53,273 nt of DNA from Sphingomonadales bacterium (GCA_006226685.1 SBGG01000105.1:1-53273); one strand, 5' to 3'. Shown: positions 28,382 through 39,265, numbered from the stretch's first letter. Notes: generated from the letters alone by a model not told the origin. Numbers and translations: made by a program.

Positions 28382-29776
28382 TCACAGGCAGGCCGCGATT
28401 GCTGCACCCATGCTGCGCAGCAAATCGTCGGCAATGAAAGCGGGGCGGGACCGTCGCGCAGCCTCCCCATGAAGCCATAGCGCCTCGCAGGCGGCCCGGA
28501 ACGGATCCCCCGAAACCGCCAGCCGCGCCGCGCACAGCCCGGCCAGCACATCCCCGGTTCCGGCGGTGGACAGCCAGCTGCTCGCCCGGTCGCCGACGCA
28601 GGCGCGACCATCGGGCGCCGCCACCACGCTGGTTGCCCCTTTGAGCAGCACCACCGCACCGGATCGCCGCGCGCCCGCCAGCGCCTGCTCGATCACGGTG
28701 CCCGTCACATCGGGGAACAGCCGCGCAAATTCGCCCGCATGGGGCGTCACTATCGCCCGTTCCGGCAAGGCGGCAAATCCGGTCTCCGCCAGATGCCAGA
28801 GCGCATCGGCATCCACCACCGCCGAATGGCGATGGACAAGCCCCGCCTTCAGCTTTTCCGCAGAAGCCTCCGACCGGCCCAGTCCCGGCCCGATCAGCAG
28901 CGCCGCAATACGCGCGTCGGACAGCGCCGTCTCATCCCGCAGGGAAGCCCGCACGATCGCATGTGGCGTTTCGACAATGGCCTGCGCGCCAAGCAACCGC
29001 ACATAACCCGCGCCGCCGCGCGCCGCCGCCTCGGATGCCAGTGCGGCCGCGCCCGCCATCTCGCCCGCAATCACCGCGACCAGCCCGCGCGAATATTTAT
29101 GCGCTTCATCATCGGGCGCCGAAAGACGAGGCTGGGCCAGCCGGTGCACCCGCGCATCGGGCGCCACAGTACCAATGTCGCAACACACCGCCCGCCCCCA
29201 GCAGGCCGCGGCGGGACGCAGCATATGCGCGCGCTTCCACTGCCCGGTCGCGATGCAAATATCATAATGCGGCACCGGCGACAGCAACGCGCCGTCATCG
29301 GTGGCTATCCCGCTCGGCAGGTCCACCGCATAAGAAAGCGTGGCCGCGCCCACCAGTTCCGCGAGCCGGTCGGCAAGCTCCCCGGACAAACCCCGCGTCA
29401 AGCCGGTGCCGAACAATGCGTCGACAAGCTGATGCGCCGGGGCGGCGGTCATCAAAGTCTCGACCGGAGCGGGTGCCACTGCCTCCCAATCGGTTCGCGC
29501 CTGCCGGGCGCTCGGCGTTACCGGATCGGCCATCGCCGCGACCCGCACCGGCACGCCCTTTTCATATAGATGCCGGGCGATCACATAACCATCGCCGCCA
29601 TTATTGCCAGGACCGCACAGCACCAGCACATCGCGATGCCCGCCCACGCGCCAGACGATTTCCGCCGCTGCGCGCCCGGCACGCACCATCACATCATATT
29701 CGGCTATGCCGGTCGCGAACAGCGCCTGTTCGGCGGCGCGCATTTCGGCGGCGGTCAGGATCGGTTCCGTTTTCAT
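28382..29776 (-). CDS. nnr: Bifunctional NAD(P)H-hydrate epimerase / ADP-dependent dehydratase
   Basis: Repairs damaged nicotinamide cofactors (NADHX, NADPHX). 464 residues from ATG 29776; in-frame ATGs at 29812 and 29827 would add 12-17 residues. The N-terminal YjeF_N epimerase has MVRAGRAAAEIVWR and LCGPGNNGGDGYVIARHL (~52-69). The C-terminal ribokinase-like dehydratase has GMARTP-type residues AGAAALASEAAARGGAGYV, LIGPGLG, DADALW, TPHAGEFARLF and the catalytic Asp in STAGTGDVLAGLCAA. Both halves look intact. It follows ilvD by 86 bp on the same strand. Confidence 0.95.
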   Translation of the reverse strand: MKTEPILTAAEMRAAEQALFATGIAEYDVMVRAGRAAAEIVWRVGGHRDVLVLCGPGNNGGDGYVIARHLYEKGVPVRVAAMADPVTPSARQARTDWEAVAPAPVETLMTAAPAHQLVDALFGTGLTRGLSGELADRLAELVGAATLSYAVDLPSGIATDDGALLSPVPHYDICIATGQWKRAHMLRPAAACWGRAVCCDIGTVAPDARVHRLAQPRLSAPDDEAHKYSRGLVAVIAGEMAGAAALASEAAARGGAGYVRLLGAQAIVETPHAIVRASLRDETALSDARIAALLIGPGLGRSEASAEKLKAGLVHRHSAVVDADALWHLAETGFAALPERAIVTPHAGEFARLFPDVTGTVIEQALAGARRSGAVVLLKGATSVVAAPDGRACVGDRASSWLSTAGTGDVLAGLCAARLAVSGDPFRAACEALWLHGEAARRSRPAFIADDLLRSMGAAIAACL

Positions 29777-29862
29777 CGCTTCGACAGGCCCGCTCCTTAT
29801 CCGATCCGCCATTTCAGCCCTGCTCATCGGCGGAGCCGCACGGCTCCACCGACAGGCACGGA

Positions 29863-31584
29863 TCAGATATCGGCGTAAACATGTTTCTCGGCCTTGGCGC
29901 CGGGATGCGTCACCGCCCCCTTGCGCGCCGGGCCGACATTGCGGGAATACCGCCACAATGCGCCAGACTGATAATCATTGGTGCGCGCTTCCCACTTTTT
30001 GCGGCGTTCGATGAGCACCGCCTCGTCAACCTTCAGATCGATCGTGCCCGCCTCGGCATCGATGCTGATGATATCGCCATCCTCGACCAGTGCGATCGGG
30101 CCACCTTCCGCCGCTTCCGGCCCGACATGGCCGATGCAGAAGCCGCGCGTCGCGCCGGAGAAGCGCCCGTCGGTGATGAGCGCGACCTTCTCACCCATGC
30201 CCTGCCCGTAAAGCGCGGCGGTGGTGGAAAGCATTTCGCGCATGCCGGGGCCGCCCTTCGGCCCTTCATAACGGATGACGACCACTTCACCGTCCTTGAT
30301 GCCGCGTTCCTCGACGACCGCGAACGCCTCTTCCTCGCAATCGAACACGCGGGCCGGGCCTTCGAACTGAAGCCGCTTCATGCCCGCGACCTTCACAATC
30401 GCGCCATCGGGCGCCAGCGTGCCCTTCAGGCCGACGACGCCACCGGTCGGGGTGATCGGCGCCTTCGCGTCGTAAATCACCTTCTGCTCCGGGTTCCACG
30501 TCACCTCGTCGATATTCTCGCCCAGCGTCTTGCCGGTCACGGTCATGCAGTCGAGATGCAACAGGCCGGTCTGCGCCAGCGACTTCATCAGCATGTAGAT
30601 GCCGCCGGCATCATACATATCCTTGGCGACATATTTGCCGCCCGGTTTCAGGTCCGCCATATAGGGGGTGGTCTTGAAGATTTCGGCGACATCGAACAGG
30701 TCGAAATCGATACCGCATTCATTCGCCATTGCGGGCAGGTGCAGCGCGCCATTGGTCGAACCGCCGGTCGCCGCAACGATGCGCGCCGCATTTTCGAATG
30801 CCTCGCGCGTGCAGATGTCGCGCGGACGGATATTCTTCGCCAGCAATTCCATCACCTGCTTGCCCGCCGCAACCGCGATCTCCTCGCGGCTCTTATAAGG
30901 GGCCGGGGCCATGTTGCTGTTGGGCAGCGAGAGGCCGATCGCCTCGCCGACGCAGGCCATGGTGTTGGCGGTATATTGCCCGCCGCACGCGCCGTGGCCG
31001 GGGCAGGCGACCTTTTCCAGCGCGATGACTTCGGAGAGCGGGCAGGTGCCGGCGGCATATTTGCCGACCACCTCGAACACGTCGACGACGGTCACGTCCT
31101 TGTCGTGGAAACGACCCGGCAGGATCGACCCGCCATAGACGAAGATCGACGGCACGTTGAGGCGCAGCATCGCCATCATCATGCCCGGCAGCGACTTGTC
31201 GCATCCGGCAAAAGTAACCAGCGCATCATAACAATGGCCGCGGACCGAAAGCTCGACCGAGTCGGCAATCACTTCCCGGCTGATGAGCGAGGCCTTCATC
31301 CCCTGATGGCCCATGGCGATGCCGTCGGTCACGGTGATGGTGTTGAACCGGAACGGCGTACCGCCCGCCGCCATCACGCCTTCGCGCGCCCAGTCGGCCT
31401 GCTGGTCGAGCGTGGTGTTGCACGGCGCGCTGTCATTACCGGCGGAGGCCAGTGCCACGAACGGCTTGGCAATATCTTCTTCCTTCCACCCCATCGCATA
31501 ATAATAGCTGCGGTGCGGTGCGCGCTCGGGACCGACCGAGACATGGCGGCTGGGAAGTTTCGACTTGTCAAACTTATGTGTCAT
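29863..31584 (-). CDS. ilvD: Dihydroxy-acid dehydratase
   Basis: The third common step of isoleucine and valine synthesis, using an iron-sulphur cluster. 573 residues from ATG 31584 (AAGAGG 8 nt upstream). Cluster cysteines are in SAPCNTT (~residue 54), [10 protein letters not shown] (~127) and [14 protein letters not shown] (~200). The [10 protein letters not shown] motif is present. The C-terminal [32 protein letters not shown] is the active-site serine region. The three-cysteine pattern suggests the 2Fe-2S class. Confidence 0.98.
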   Translation of the reverse strand: MTHKFDKSKLPSRHVSVGPERAPHRSYYYAMGWKEEDIAKPFVALASAGNDSAPCNTTLDQQADWAREGVMAAGGTPFRFNTITVTDGIAMGHQGMKASLISREVIADSVELSVRGHCYDALVTFAGCDKSLPGMMMAMLRLNVPSIFVYGGSILPGRFHDKDVTVVDVFEVVGKYAAGTCPLSEVIALEKVACPGHGACGGQYTANTMACVGEAIGLSLPNSNMAPAPYKSREEIAVAAGKQVMELLAKNIRPRDICTREAFENAARIVAATGGSTNGALHLPAMANECGIDFDLFDVAEIFKTTPYMADLKPGGKYVAKDMYDAGGIYMLMKSLAQTGLLHLDCMTVTGKTLGENIDEVTWNPEQKVIYDAKAPITPTGGVVGLKGTLAPDGAIVKVAGMKRLQFEGPARVFDCEEEAFAVVEERGIKDGEVVVIRYEGPKGGPGMREMLSTTAALYGQGMGEKVALITDGRFSGATRGFCIGHVGPEAAEGGPIALVEDGDIISIDAEAGTIDLKVDEAVLIERRKKWEARTNDYQSGALWRYSRNVGPARKGAVTHPGAKAEKHVYADI

Positions 31585-31631
31585 GATGCTGCCTCTTTTC
31601 CGATGGGCAGCCTCTACGCCGCCGCGACCGC

Positions 31632-32348
31632 TTATGCAAGCAAGGCGCGGCACCGCTCCACTATCGGCGCGAGGGCATCGGCAAAGCGCAACTGCCCCTG
31701 CGCCGTGCCGGCAATATCCTGCCGCATCTCGACCCCCAGATAGGGATGGCCGCCCCCTTCGGCATGGCGGTTCATCGTCGCGTTGAGCAGCCTGCCCGAA
31801 TAGGGTTGTTGATCCCCGGTGGCGAAGCCGTCCTCTTCCAGCATCGGAATCGCGATGCGCGCGGCGCGATCATCCCGGTTATAGAGGATACCGACCTCCC
31901 ACGGGCGCTGTTGGGCCGGATCGCTTTCGAGATGCGGCGTGAAACTATGCAGCGACAGGATGAACGGGCTTTCCATCGCCGACAGCCTTTCGGTCACCGC
32001 ATCATGATAGGGGTGGTAGAACCGGTTGAGCCGTGCCTGCCGGTCCGCCCCGTCATTGCCGGATATCGCATGGCCGTCGCTGACATGCGGAATGAGCGCG
32101 GGCGCGTCGGGTTCCCTGTTGAGGTCGATGACAAGGCGCGACACCCCGCCCAATAGGGCGGTGCAGGAAAGGCGCTCCGCCAGCAGCGCCGCCACCTCGG
32201 CAACGCCGATGTCGATCGCGATATGCCGGTCGAGCAATGCCGGATCGATCCGCAGATCGATATCGGCAGGCACGGCGTTGGAAGCATGATCGCAGACGAT
32301 CAGGATCGGCATGTCCCCGCCATGGATCAGGGTGAAGGCCTCGCTCAT
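31632..32348 (-). CDS. N-formylglutamate amidohydrolase-family protein
   Basis: 238 residues from ATG 32348 ([11 protein letters not shown]). The family (HutG-like, FGase) hydrolyses N-formylglutamate or related acyl-amino acids using zinc. Seen are [14 protein letters not shown] (~13-26, with the conserved D-H), DLNREPDAP (~95), a histidine-rich [13 protein letters not shown], and SLHSFTP (~145). No hut genes are near, so the true substrate may differ. Its ATG overlaps the ispE stop by 4 bases (ATGA), placing it in the TPR-ispE-amidohydrolase operon. Confidence 0.88.
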   Translation of the reverse strand: MSEAFTLIHGGDMPILIVCDHASNAVPADIDLRIDPALLDRHIAIDIGVAEVAALLAERLSCTALLGGVSRLVIDLNREPDAPALIPHVSDGHAISGNDGADRQARLNRFYHPYHDAVTERLSAMESPFILSLHSFTPHLESDPAQQRPWEVGILYNRDDRAARIAIPMLEEDGFATGDQQPYSGRLLNATMNRHAEGGGHPYLGVEMRQDIAGTAQGQLRFADALAPIVERCRALLA

Positions 32349-33178
32349 CGCAATGCTCCCGTCATAGTCCACCAGCCCGGATGCGCGGCCCGGATCCTGT
32401 TTTCAGCGGCATCGCGCACCTCCCTATCGTCGAACAGAGCGAAGCAGGTCGCACCCGATCCCGACATGCGCACCCATGATGCGCCCGCGCATTCGCGCAA
32501 CGCCGCCAGCACCCCGGCGATCGACGGCACCAGCGCCATCGCCCCCGGTTCCAGATCATTGCGCCATCCGGCTGGATCATCGGTTAACGCCCCCCTGTCG
32601 ACGCCGTCCCACGCCCGATAGACCGGCCCGGTGGGGCAAGCATCGCCCGGATTGACCAGCAACACCGGCCGCCCGGCCCATGCCGCCGCACCCGACCAAT
32701 CCGTCATATCATCCCCGATGCCACGCCCGATCACCATGCGGGAGGAAACGCAAACCGGCACGTCCGCGCCCAGTCCGCCGATCGCCGCCACCAGCGCGTC
32801 TTCCCCGGCATCCAGCCGCCAGAGCCGTGCCAATGCCCGCGCCACAGCGGCGGCATCGGCCGACCCGCCGCCCAGCCCGGCGGCGATGGGCAGGCGCTTG
32901 TCGAGGCGGATCGCCGCCCCGTCACGCACGCCGAAATGTCGCTGCATCGCGCGCGCGGCGCGCAGCACAAGATTATCGTCCCCTTCCCCCGCCAGCGACG
33001 CGGCGAAGGGGCCGGTCACTTCCAGCGACAAGCTGTCCGCCGGCCCGGCGCTCAGCCGGTCGCCATCATCGACGAAGGCGAACAGGCTTTCGATTTCATG
33101 ATAACCGTCAGCCCGCCGGACACGGACATGCAGCGCGAGATTGATCTTCGCAAAAGCCGTTTCGCCGATGACGTTCAT
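32345..33178 (-). CDS. ispE: 4-diphosphocytidyl-2-C-methyl-D-erythritol kinase
   Basis: A GHMP kinase of the MEP isoprenoid pathway. 277 residues. The N-terminal ETAFAKINLALHVRVRRADGYHEIESLF carries the catalytic lysine and the substrate loop. The ATP loop is LPIAAGLGGGSADAAAVARAL (~95-115), the catalytic Asp is in GADVPVCV, and the C-terminal motif is RMSGSGATCFALF. Start and stop both overlap neighbours by 4 bases (ATGA on each side), indicating a tightly coupled three-gene operon. Confidence 0.97.
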   Translation of the reverse strand: MNVIGETAFAKINLALHVRVRRADGYHEIESLFAFVDDGDRLSAGPADSLSLEVTGPFAASLAGEGDDNLVLRAARAMQRHFGVRDGAAIRLDKRLPIAAGLGGGSADAAAVARALARLWRLDAGEDALVAAIGGLGADVPVCVSSRMVIGRGIGDDMTDWSGAAAWAGRPVLLVNPGDACPTGPVYRAWDGVDRGALTDDPAGWRNDLEPGAMALVPSIAGVLAALRECAGASWVRMSGSGATCFALFDDREVRDAAENRIRAAHPGWWTMTGALR

Positions 33179-34869
33179 GGTCGGGCGGGAACTGCCCTGC
33201 CGTCGATCTTGCGGCTGAGCCGTTCGCGCATCTCCGCTTCCCCGTCATCCTGCCCCAGCCCGACCAGCGCGGCCTGCCAGGCATAGCGCGCTTCGAACCG
33301 GCGGCCTGCCGCCCAGAGCACATCGCCCAGATGCTCATTAAGCTCGCTATTGGCCGGTTCGTCCATCGCTGCTCTCTCGATCAGCGGCAGCGCCTTGTCA
33401 TAGGCCCCCGAGCGGTAAAAGGCCCAGCCGAGACTATCGACAAAGGCGGCTTCTCCGGGGCGGATGCGATTGGCCTTTTCCAGAAGGGCGATCGCGCGGG
33501 GCAGGTCCTCCCGCCGATCCGCCAGCGCATAACCGAGATGGTTGAGTGCGACCGCGCTGTCAGGCGCAAGTTCGACCACCCGTTCGAGGATCGGTTTTGC
33601 CGCCGGCCAGTTGCCCGCCTGCTCCAGCGCGCCGCCCAGTTGCAACAGCAGCGCCGCATCCTCCTTCTCGCCCTGCGCCTGACGCGCCCGGCCATAGGCA
33701 TCCGCCGCCGCCGCAAAATCGCCTTTAGCGGCCTGCACATCGCCGAACAGGCGCAGCGACCGCACACTGCCGCCATCCAGATCGACAAGGGTTCGCGCGT
33801 GCGCGACCGCCTCCTCCATCCTGTCCTGATCGAGCAACGCGCGCAGCCTCACCGTCTGCGCATCGAACCAGGCCGGGGAAGATGCCGCGACCCGGCCCGC
33901 CTCCGTATCGGCCATCGCCGAATAATCCGCCGCCAGCGCAATCCGCGCGACATTGACGCGAATATCGTCATTGGCAGGATCGGCAAAGCTGGCGATACGG
34001 GCGATGCTGAGCGTCGCCGTCCCTTCTCCCTGCCCGGCCAGATCATTGGTCAGCCGCTGCATCAACAGCGCGAGACCATATCGGGGCGAGAAACTCCGCT
34101 TGCGATACAGCTTCTTCGCCTGTTTGAGCGCCGCCGCCGCTTGCTCCGCGCTCCCTGCATTGCTACCGCCGGTCAAAATATCGAGCGCCAGATCCTCGCG
34201 TCCGAGGCCCGCGAACCGCGCCGCGATCATCGCGCGTTCTTCCGGCCCGAAGGCGACCTTGCGCCCCTTGGCCTGCGCATAGGCGTCGTCCAGCCCGGCG
34301 CGATCCCCCAGCGCCAGCCGCTGCAACAACAGCTGTTCCTCGAGATAGCGCACCGCGAAGACAGCATAGGACGCGTCCAGCGGCACGACCGGCGGATCAT
34401 AAGACCGTTCGGCCAGCGAGACCCAACTCCGCATGAACGGCACGAGGAAGGCAAGATTGGTTTCGCTTTCCAGCCGGTCCACCAGCACGCTGGCCTCATG
34501 CCATTTGCGCCGCTCCATCGCATCGATCAGCAACACCACGACGCCATCGCGCGGCAAGCGCCCGGCAGCGTCGAGAATATGCGCCGTCTGCAAGGCCAGC
34601 GCCTTGTCCCCGGCCAGCACCGCCTGACGATAGCCCCGCCCCGCCACTTCCACACTGGCCGGATCGAGCTTCACCGCCTCACGATAGGCGCTCGCCGCCG
34701 ACACCAGCGCCCCGTCCGCCTCGGCCAGTCGCGCCCGCGCATAGCTGTCGAGCTGCATCACCGACATATCCACCGGCTCCCGACTGGCAAAGGCGGGTGC
34801 CGTGGGAAGCAGCAACGCGGCGACAAGCGGCATGGCCGCCGGGACCGCCTTCAGCGCCCGGACAATCAT
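33175..34869 (-). CDS. Exported tetratricopeptide-repeat protein
   Basis: 564 residues. The signal peptide MIVRALKAVPAAMPLVAALLLPTAPAFA ends at AFA-SR. The rest is helical repeats. Clear TPR units are AALLLQLGGALEQAGNWPAAKPILERVVELAPDSAVALNHLGYALADRREDLPRAIALLEKANRIRPG..FVDSLGWAFYRSGAYDKALPLIERAAMDEPANSELNEHLGDVLWAAGRRFEARYAWQAAL in the last third, with weaker units earlier. It probably acts as a periplasmic scaffold. Homologues preceding ispE are a recurring alphaproteobacterial arrangement. The partner is unknown. Confidence 0.9.
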   Translation of the reverse strand: MIVRALKAVPAAMPLVAALLLPTAPAFASREPVDMSVMQLDSYARARLAEADGALVSAASAYREAVKLDPASVEVAGRGYRQAVLAGDKALALQTAHILDAAGRLPRDGVVVLLIDAMERRKWHEASVLVDRLESETNLAFLVPFMRSWVSLAERSYDPPVVPLDASYAVFAVRYLEEQLLLQRLALGDRAGLDDAYAQAKGRKVAFGPEERAMIAARFAGLGREDLALDILTGGSNAGSAEQAAAALKQAKKLYRKRSFSPRYGLALLMQRLTNDLAGQGEGTATLSIARIASFADPANDDIRVNVARIALAADYSAMADTEAGRVAASSPAWFDAQTVRLRALLDQDRMEEAVAHARTLVDLDGGSVRSLRLFGDVQAAKGDFAAAADAYGRARQAQGEKEDAALLLQLGGALEQAGNWPAAKPILERVVELAPDSAVALNHLGYALADRREDLPRAIALLEKANRIRPGEAAFVDSLGWAFYRSGAYDKALPLIERAAMDEPANSELNEHLGDVLWAAGRRFEARYAWQAALVGLGQDDGEAEMRERLSRKIDGRAVPARP

Positions 34870-34879
34870 GCGGCGCGGA

Positions 34880-36535
34880 TCACATATTGGGATAATTGGG
34901 ACCTCCGCCGCCTTCCGGTGTCACCCAGTTGATATTCTGGGTCGGGTCCTTGATATCGCAGGTCTTGCAATGAACGCAATTCTGCGCGTTGATCTGGAAA
35001 CGCGGATTGCCCTCGTCCTGCCCGACAATCTCGTAAACACCCGCCGGGCAATAACGCTGGGCCGGCTCGTCATAGAGCGGCAGATTGTAGGAAATCGGAA
35101 TCGACGGATCTTTCAGGTGCAGATGGCAGGGCTGATCCTCCTCATGATTGGTGTTGGAAAGGAACACCGAGGAAAGCCGGTCGAAGCTGATCACGCCATC
35201 GGGCTTGGGATAGTCGATCTTCGCGCAATGCTCCTTGCGCCACAGCTTGGTATAATCGGGTTTGTGCTTCATCGTGATCGGCAGGCCGATCTTCAGCGTG
35301 CGCATCCACATGTCGATACCGGCGAGAACCGTGCCGAGCGTGTTGCCATATTTGGAAACCGCCGGTTCGGCATTCTTCACCAGCTTCAGTTCGTCGGCGA
35401 TCCAGCTTTCCCGTACCGCGACGCCATAATCGGTCAGTTCATCGCCCGACCGGTCGGCCGCCACCGCCGCGAACGCCGCCTCGGCCGCGAGCATCCCCGA
35501 TTTCATCGCGGTATGCGTGCCCTTGATACGCGGCACGTTGACGAAACCCGCCGAACAACCGATCAGCGCGCCGCCGGGGAATTCCAGCTTCGGCACGGCC
35601 TGCCAGCCGCCCTCATTGATCGCACGCGCGCCATAGGAAACGCGGCGCCCGCCTTCCAGATATTTGCGGATTTCCGGATGCTGTTTCCAGCGCTGAAACT
35701 CCTCGAACGGGAAGAGATAGGGATTTTTATAGGACAGACCGACGACAAAGCCGAGCGCTACCTGCCCATTGGCCTGATGATAAAGAAAACCGCCACCATA
35801 GGCATCGGTCAGCGGCCAGCCCTGCGTATGGATGACAAGGCCCGGCTGGTGCTTCGCCGGGTCGATGTCCCACAGCTCCTTCATGCCGATGCCGTAAACC
35901 TGCGGCTGACAATCGGCATCGAGCGCAAATTGCTGCTTGAGCTGCTTGGTCAGGTGGCCGCGTGCGCCCTCGGCGAACAAAGTATAACGCGCATGCAATT
36001 CCATGCCCGGCTGATAATCGGGCTTGTGGCTGCCGTCGCGGGCGACGCCCATGTCGCCGGTCGCAACGCCCTTCACGCTGCCATCCTCATGATAAAGGAT
36101 TTCGGCCGCCGGGAAGCCTGGGAAGATTTCGACGCCCAGCCCTTCCGCCTGTTCGGCGAGCCAGCGGCAGAGATTGCCGAGCGAGCCGGTATAGGTGCCT
36201 TTATTGTGCATCCAGCCCGGCGTCATGAAATGGGGAAAGGCCAGCTTTCCGGTCGCACTGGTCAGCATCCAGTGCTGATTGTCGGTAACCGGAACCTCCG
36301 CAAGGCTGCACCCCTGCTCCTTCCAGTCGGGGATCAGTTCATCGAGCGCCCTGGGATCGATGACCGCACCCGACAGGATATGCGCCCCGATTTCGGATCC
36401 TTTTTCAAGGATACAAACCGAGATTTCCTTGCCCGCCTCATTGGCCAGTTGCTTCATGCGAATCGCAGCAGACAGGCCGGCAGGCCCGCCGCCGACGATC
36501 ACGACGTCATAAGGCATGGATTCGCGTTCAGTCAT
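34880..36535 (-). CDS. etfD: Electron-transfer flavoprotein-ubiquinone oxidoreductase
   Basis: A membrane-associated iron-sulphur flavoprotein that moves electrons from reduced ETF to ubiquinone. 551 residues from ATG 36535 (GGAG 6 nt upstream), a normal length. The FAD-binding glycine motif is VVIVGGGPAGLSAAIR (~10-25). GGALIGCSAGFVNVPRIKGTHTAMKSG is the family signature. The C-terminal 4Fe-4S cysteines are in RYCPAGVYE and NCVHCKTCDIKDP. Its partners ETF beta (start of etfB at the right end of this window) and acyl-CoA dehydrogenase (23.7 kb) are both present. Upstream, 36536-36783 separates it from the divergent UDG-like gene. Confidence 0.97.
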   Translation of the reverse strand: MTERESMPYDVVIVGGGPAGLSAAIRMKQLANEAGKEISVCILEKGSEIGAHILSGAVIDPRALDELIPDWKEQGCSLAEVPVTDNQHWMLTSATGKLAFPHFMTPGWMHNKGTYTGSLGNLCRWLAEQAEGLGVEIFPGFPAAEILYHEDGSVKGVATGDMGVARDGSHKPDYQPGMELHARYTLFAEGARGHLTKQLKQQFALDADCQPQVYGIGMKELWDIDPAKHQPGLVIHTQGWPLTDAYGGGFLYHQANGQVALGFVVGLSYKNPYLFPFEEFQRWKQHPEIRKYLEGGRRVSYGARAINEGGWQAVPKLEFPGGALIGCSAGFVNVPRIKGTHTAMKSGMLAAEAAFAAVAADRSGDELTDYGVAVRESWIADELKLVKNAEPAVSKYGNTLGTVLAGIDMWMRTLKIGLPITMKHKPDYTKLWRKEHCAKIDYPKPDGVISFDRLSSVFLSNTNHEEDQPCHLHLKDPSIPISYNLPLYDEPAQRYCPAGVYEIVGQDEGNPRFQINAQNCVHCKTCDIKDPTQNINWVTPEGGGGPNYPNM

Positions 36536-36783
36536 TCTCTTCTCCACCCGGTATATGCTTTGCGCTGCTCTGGCTCCGGTTGGCGTGCAGTTCCAACGGT
36601 TCGACAATGGAGGCGATGACCCGTCTTGACGAATTCGTCAACCCGTGGCCGAAGGGCAATATCGGAAAAATGCGAACGAAAACGGCGAGTCCACAATTGG
36701 CCTCGAATGCGGCAAACACCCCCTTATCCGAATCGCCGGGCGGAAAACGGGGCGAACTTCTGAAATCCATGGCGGGAGAAATC

Positions 36784-37515
36784 ATGTCGAACACCGGTCT
36801 GGCGCGAATGCAGGTGGAGTCCCTGCTCGGCTGGTGGGCGCTGGCCGGCGTCGATGCCGCCATCGACGAAGACCATGTCAACTGGCTGCGCCCCCGTCCG
36901 GCGACACCACGCATAGCGGCCAATGACACCATCCATGATGGAGGCAAGCGCCCGGGCAATGGCTATCCCGACGATTTTGCCGCCTTTCGGGAATTTCTCG
37001 CCACCGCGCCCGGCCTGCCCGAAAGCGGATGGCCAGGGCCGCGCCTGTTGCCCGCCGGACCACAGGCGGCGAAATTGATGATCGTGCTGCCCGCCCCCGA
37101 TGCGGCGGCCGAAGGCGGCGCGCCATTGCGCGCGGACGCGACTGCGCTGCTCACCGCGATGATGCGCAGCATCGGCCTGACACCCGACCAGTGCCATATC
37201 GCCTGCCTCAGCATGATCGCACCGCCCGGCGGCGTGATTCCGGAAGAAATGATGGAACCGCTGGCCCATCGGATGCGACACCATATCGCACTGGCCGCGC
37301 CCGGCGCACTGTTGCTCGCCGGAGATCAGACGAGCCGTGCCCTGCTTTCGGCAGATGTCGGCAAGGCCGTGAAAAATTTACCTTTTGTTAACCATGGCGG
37401 CAGCATGCTAGCGGCTGCATCCATTTTGCATCCGCGTTTGATGCTTGGTCAGCCCTCCGCCAAGGCGGATGCGTGGCGGGCCTTGCGGGGACTGGTCAAG
37501 GGCTGGGGACAGTGA
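36784..37515 (+). CDS. Degenerate uracil-DNA glycosylase-like protein
   Basis: 243 residues from ATG 36784 (GGGAGA ~6 nt upstream); the frame is open ~200 bp further but lacks a better start. The fold order of family 4/5 UDGs can be followed: the N-terminal helix LLGWWALAGVDAAI, strand AAKLMIVLPAPD where active enzymes have a GEAPG-type water-activating motif, ADATALLTAMMRSIGL, and LLLAGDQTSRALL near the LxLGx strand. The last piece is ASILHPRLMLG, matching the HPS-type loop. The catalytic motif is replaced by LPAPD and the four cluster cysteines are absent; only QCHIAC remains. It may thus be a non-catalytic DNA-binding relative. Its TGA overlaps the GTG start of the lytic transglycosylase. 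Confidence 0.75.
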   Translation: MSNTGLARMQVESLLGWWALAGVDAAIDEDHVNWLRPRPATPRIAANDTIHDGGKRPGNGYPDDFAAFREFLATAPGLPESGWPGPRLLPAGPQAAKLMIVLPAPDAAAEGGAPLRADATALLTAMMRSIGLTPDQCHIACLSMIAPPGGVIPEEMMEPLAHRMRHHIALAAPGALLLAGDQTSRALLSADVGKAVKNLPFVNHGGSMLAAASILHPRLMLGQPSAKADAWRALRGLVKGWGQ

Positions 37516-39263
37516 AAATATTTCTGATCGCGATGACTGCCGGTTCGCTGGCGACCGGGGCCGGGCTAGCCCGGGCCGAGGAACCGGACATGAACGGTAC
37601 GCCGTCCGACACGGCAAGCGCGGTGCAGGCCGTGCAACCGCTCAGCGGCAAGGACGCTTATCGCGCCTTTTTCGGTGCGCTGCGCGCCGGGAACTGGGGT
37701 GAAGCGAAAAGCCGAGCACTCGCGATGGACAGCAACGACCCCGTTCGCGCGGTCGCTCTGTCGGAACTCTACACCGCGAAGGATTCGCCCAGGACCGAGC
37801 TGTTCGATCTGCTCGACCTGCTCAACCATGCGGATTGGCTGCCCGATGCAGACCAGCTCGGGCGGCTGGCGAAAAAGCGCGGCGCGCAACTGCTGCCCGA
37901 TGGCCCGCAGGTGCAAAAGCTGATGTATCTGGGGTCCGCCCCGCGCCGCCGCCACAGCCCGCCGACAACGCAGGATGCCACCGCGCAGGCGCTGATCGCG
38001 CAGATCCTGCCTTTCATCAAGAATGACGATCCCGCCGGGGCCGAAGCCCTGATCGCCGGATCGGAATCCAGCCTGTCGCCGGACGGCCTTGCGGAAGCGC
38101 GCGAGCGCGTCGCCTGGTCTTATTATATCGAAAATGACGACAGCAATGCGCGCCGCCTCGCCGCGCAGACGCTGGAAACCGGATCGCAAAGCGACTGGGC
38201 GATACAGGCGCACTGGACCAACGGCCTCGCCTCCTGGCGTCAGAATGATCCGCAAGCTGCCGCCCTTTCCTTTACCGAAGTCGCCAACCGCGCCAATACC
38301 GCCGATATGCGCGCGGCGGGCGCCTATTGGGCCGCCCGCGCCTGGATGAACGCCGGACAGCCCGCGCGCGTCGAACCGCTGATGAAACAGGCCGCGCGTC
38401 AGGAAGACAGCTTTTACGGGATGCTCGCGCGCGAAACGCTGGGCATTGCCGCGCCGCGCCCGACCATGGCGACGGCCGACCGGTCCGACCTGCGCAAGCT
38501 CAATCGCGAACCCGCAGTCAAGGCCGCGCTGGCCCTGCATGATATTGGCGAGGATGGCCTTGCCGACGAACTGCTGCGGCGTCAGGCAGAGATTGGCGGC
38601 ACCCGCGATTATGACGCGCTGCTTGGCCTCACCGCATCGCTCGATCTGCCCGCGACGCAGCTCTGGCTGTCCCAGCACGGCCCGGCCGGACAGGAACCCG
38701 ACCGCTTCTCCCGTTTCCCGCGTCCGCAGTGGAAACCGGATGGCGGATGGCGGGTCGAACCCGCGCTGGTCTTTGCCCATATGCTGCAGGAATCGAGCTT
38801 CCGCGCCGACGCGGTCAGCCCGGCCGGCGCACGCGGCCTGATGCAGGTCATGCCCGGCACCGCCCGCGACATGGCCGGCGCCGCGATCAGCACCGACCGC
38901 CTTCACGCTCCGTCCACCAACATGGAATATGGCCAGCGTTATCTGGAACAGTTGCGCGACATGAGCGCGACCGGCGGCCTGCTGCCCAAGGTGATGGCGG
39001 CCTATAATGCCGGGCCGGCACCGGTGCAGCGCTGGAACAGCGAAGTCCGCGACGGCGGCGATCCGCTATTGTTCATGGAATCGCTGCCCTATTATGAAAC
39101 CCGCGCCTATGTGAACATCGTGATGCGCAATTACTGGATGTACCAGCTGCGCGACAGTGGCAAGGCCGAGGCGATGACCGCGATGGCCGAAGGCAAATGG
39201 CCAGCCTTCCCGACGATGAAAGGCGGCAGGCCGGTAGAGGTCAGTTACCGGATGACGCGCTGA
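37512..39263 (+). CDS. Soluble lytic murein transglycosylase (Slt-like)
   Basis: Cleaves peptidoglycan glycan strands to anhydro-muropeptides in the periplasm. 583 residues from GTG 37512, which overlaps the previous stop as GTGA. That start gives the signal peptide [23 protein letters not shown] helical superhelix domain (residues ~60-400) resembles the doughnut of Slt70. The C-terminal SLT domain has the catalytic glutamate in [30 protein letters not shown] (~residue 425) and [14 protein letters not shown]. The C-terminal [21 protein letters not shown] is typical. Possibly feeds the AmpG-like permease. Confidence 0.94.
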   Translation: MKIFLIAMTAGSLATGAGLARAEEPDMNGTPSDTASAVQAVQPLSGKDAYRAFFGALRAGNWGEAKSRALAMDSNDPVRAVALSELYTAKDSPRTELFDLLDLLNHADWLPDADQLGRLAKKRGAQLLPDGPQVQKLMYLGSAPRRRHSPPTTQDATAQALIAQILPFIKNDDPAGAEALIAGSESSLSPDGLAEARERVAWSYYIENDDSNARRLAAQTLETGSQSDWAIQAHWTNGLASWRQNDPQAAALSFTEVANRANTADMRAAGAYWAARAWMNAGQPARVEPLMKQAARQEDSFYGMLARETLGIAAPRPTMATADRSDLRKLNREPAVKAALALHDIGEDGLADELLRRQAEIGGTRDYDALLGLTASLDLPATQLWLSQHGPAGQEPDRFSRFPRPQWKPDGGWRVEPALVFAHMLQESSFRADAVSPAGARGLMQVMPGTARDMAGAAISTDRLHAPSTNMEYGQRYLEQLRDMSATGGLLPKVMAAYNAGPAPVQRWNSEVRDGGDPLLFMESLPYYETRAYVNIVMRNYWMYQLRDSGKAEAMTAMAEGKWPAFPTMKGGRPVEVSYRMTR

Positions 39264-39265
39264 TC

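Noticed and set aside
28963..31743. 926-codon plus-strand open frame opposite nnr and ilvD
   Set aside because: It spans two genes recognised with full catalytic motifs on the other strand; its protein is low-complexity and without a fold signature.
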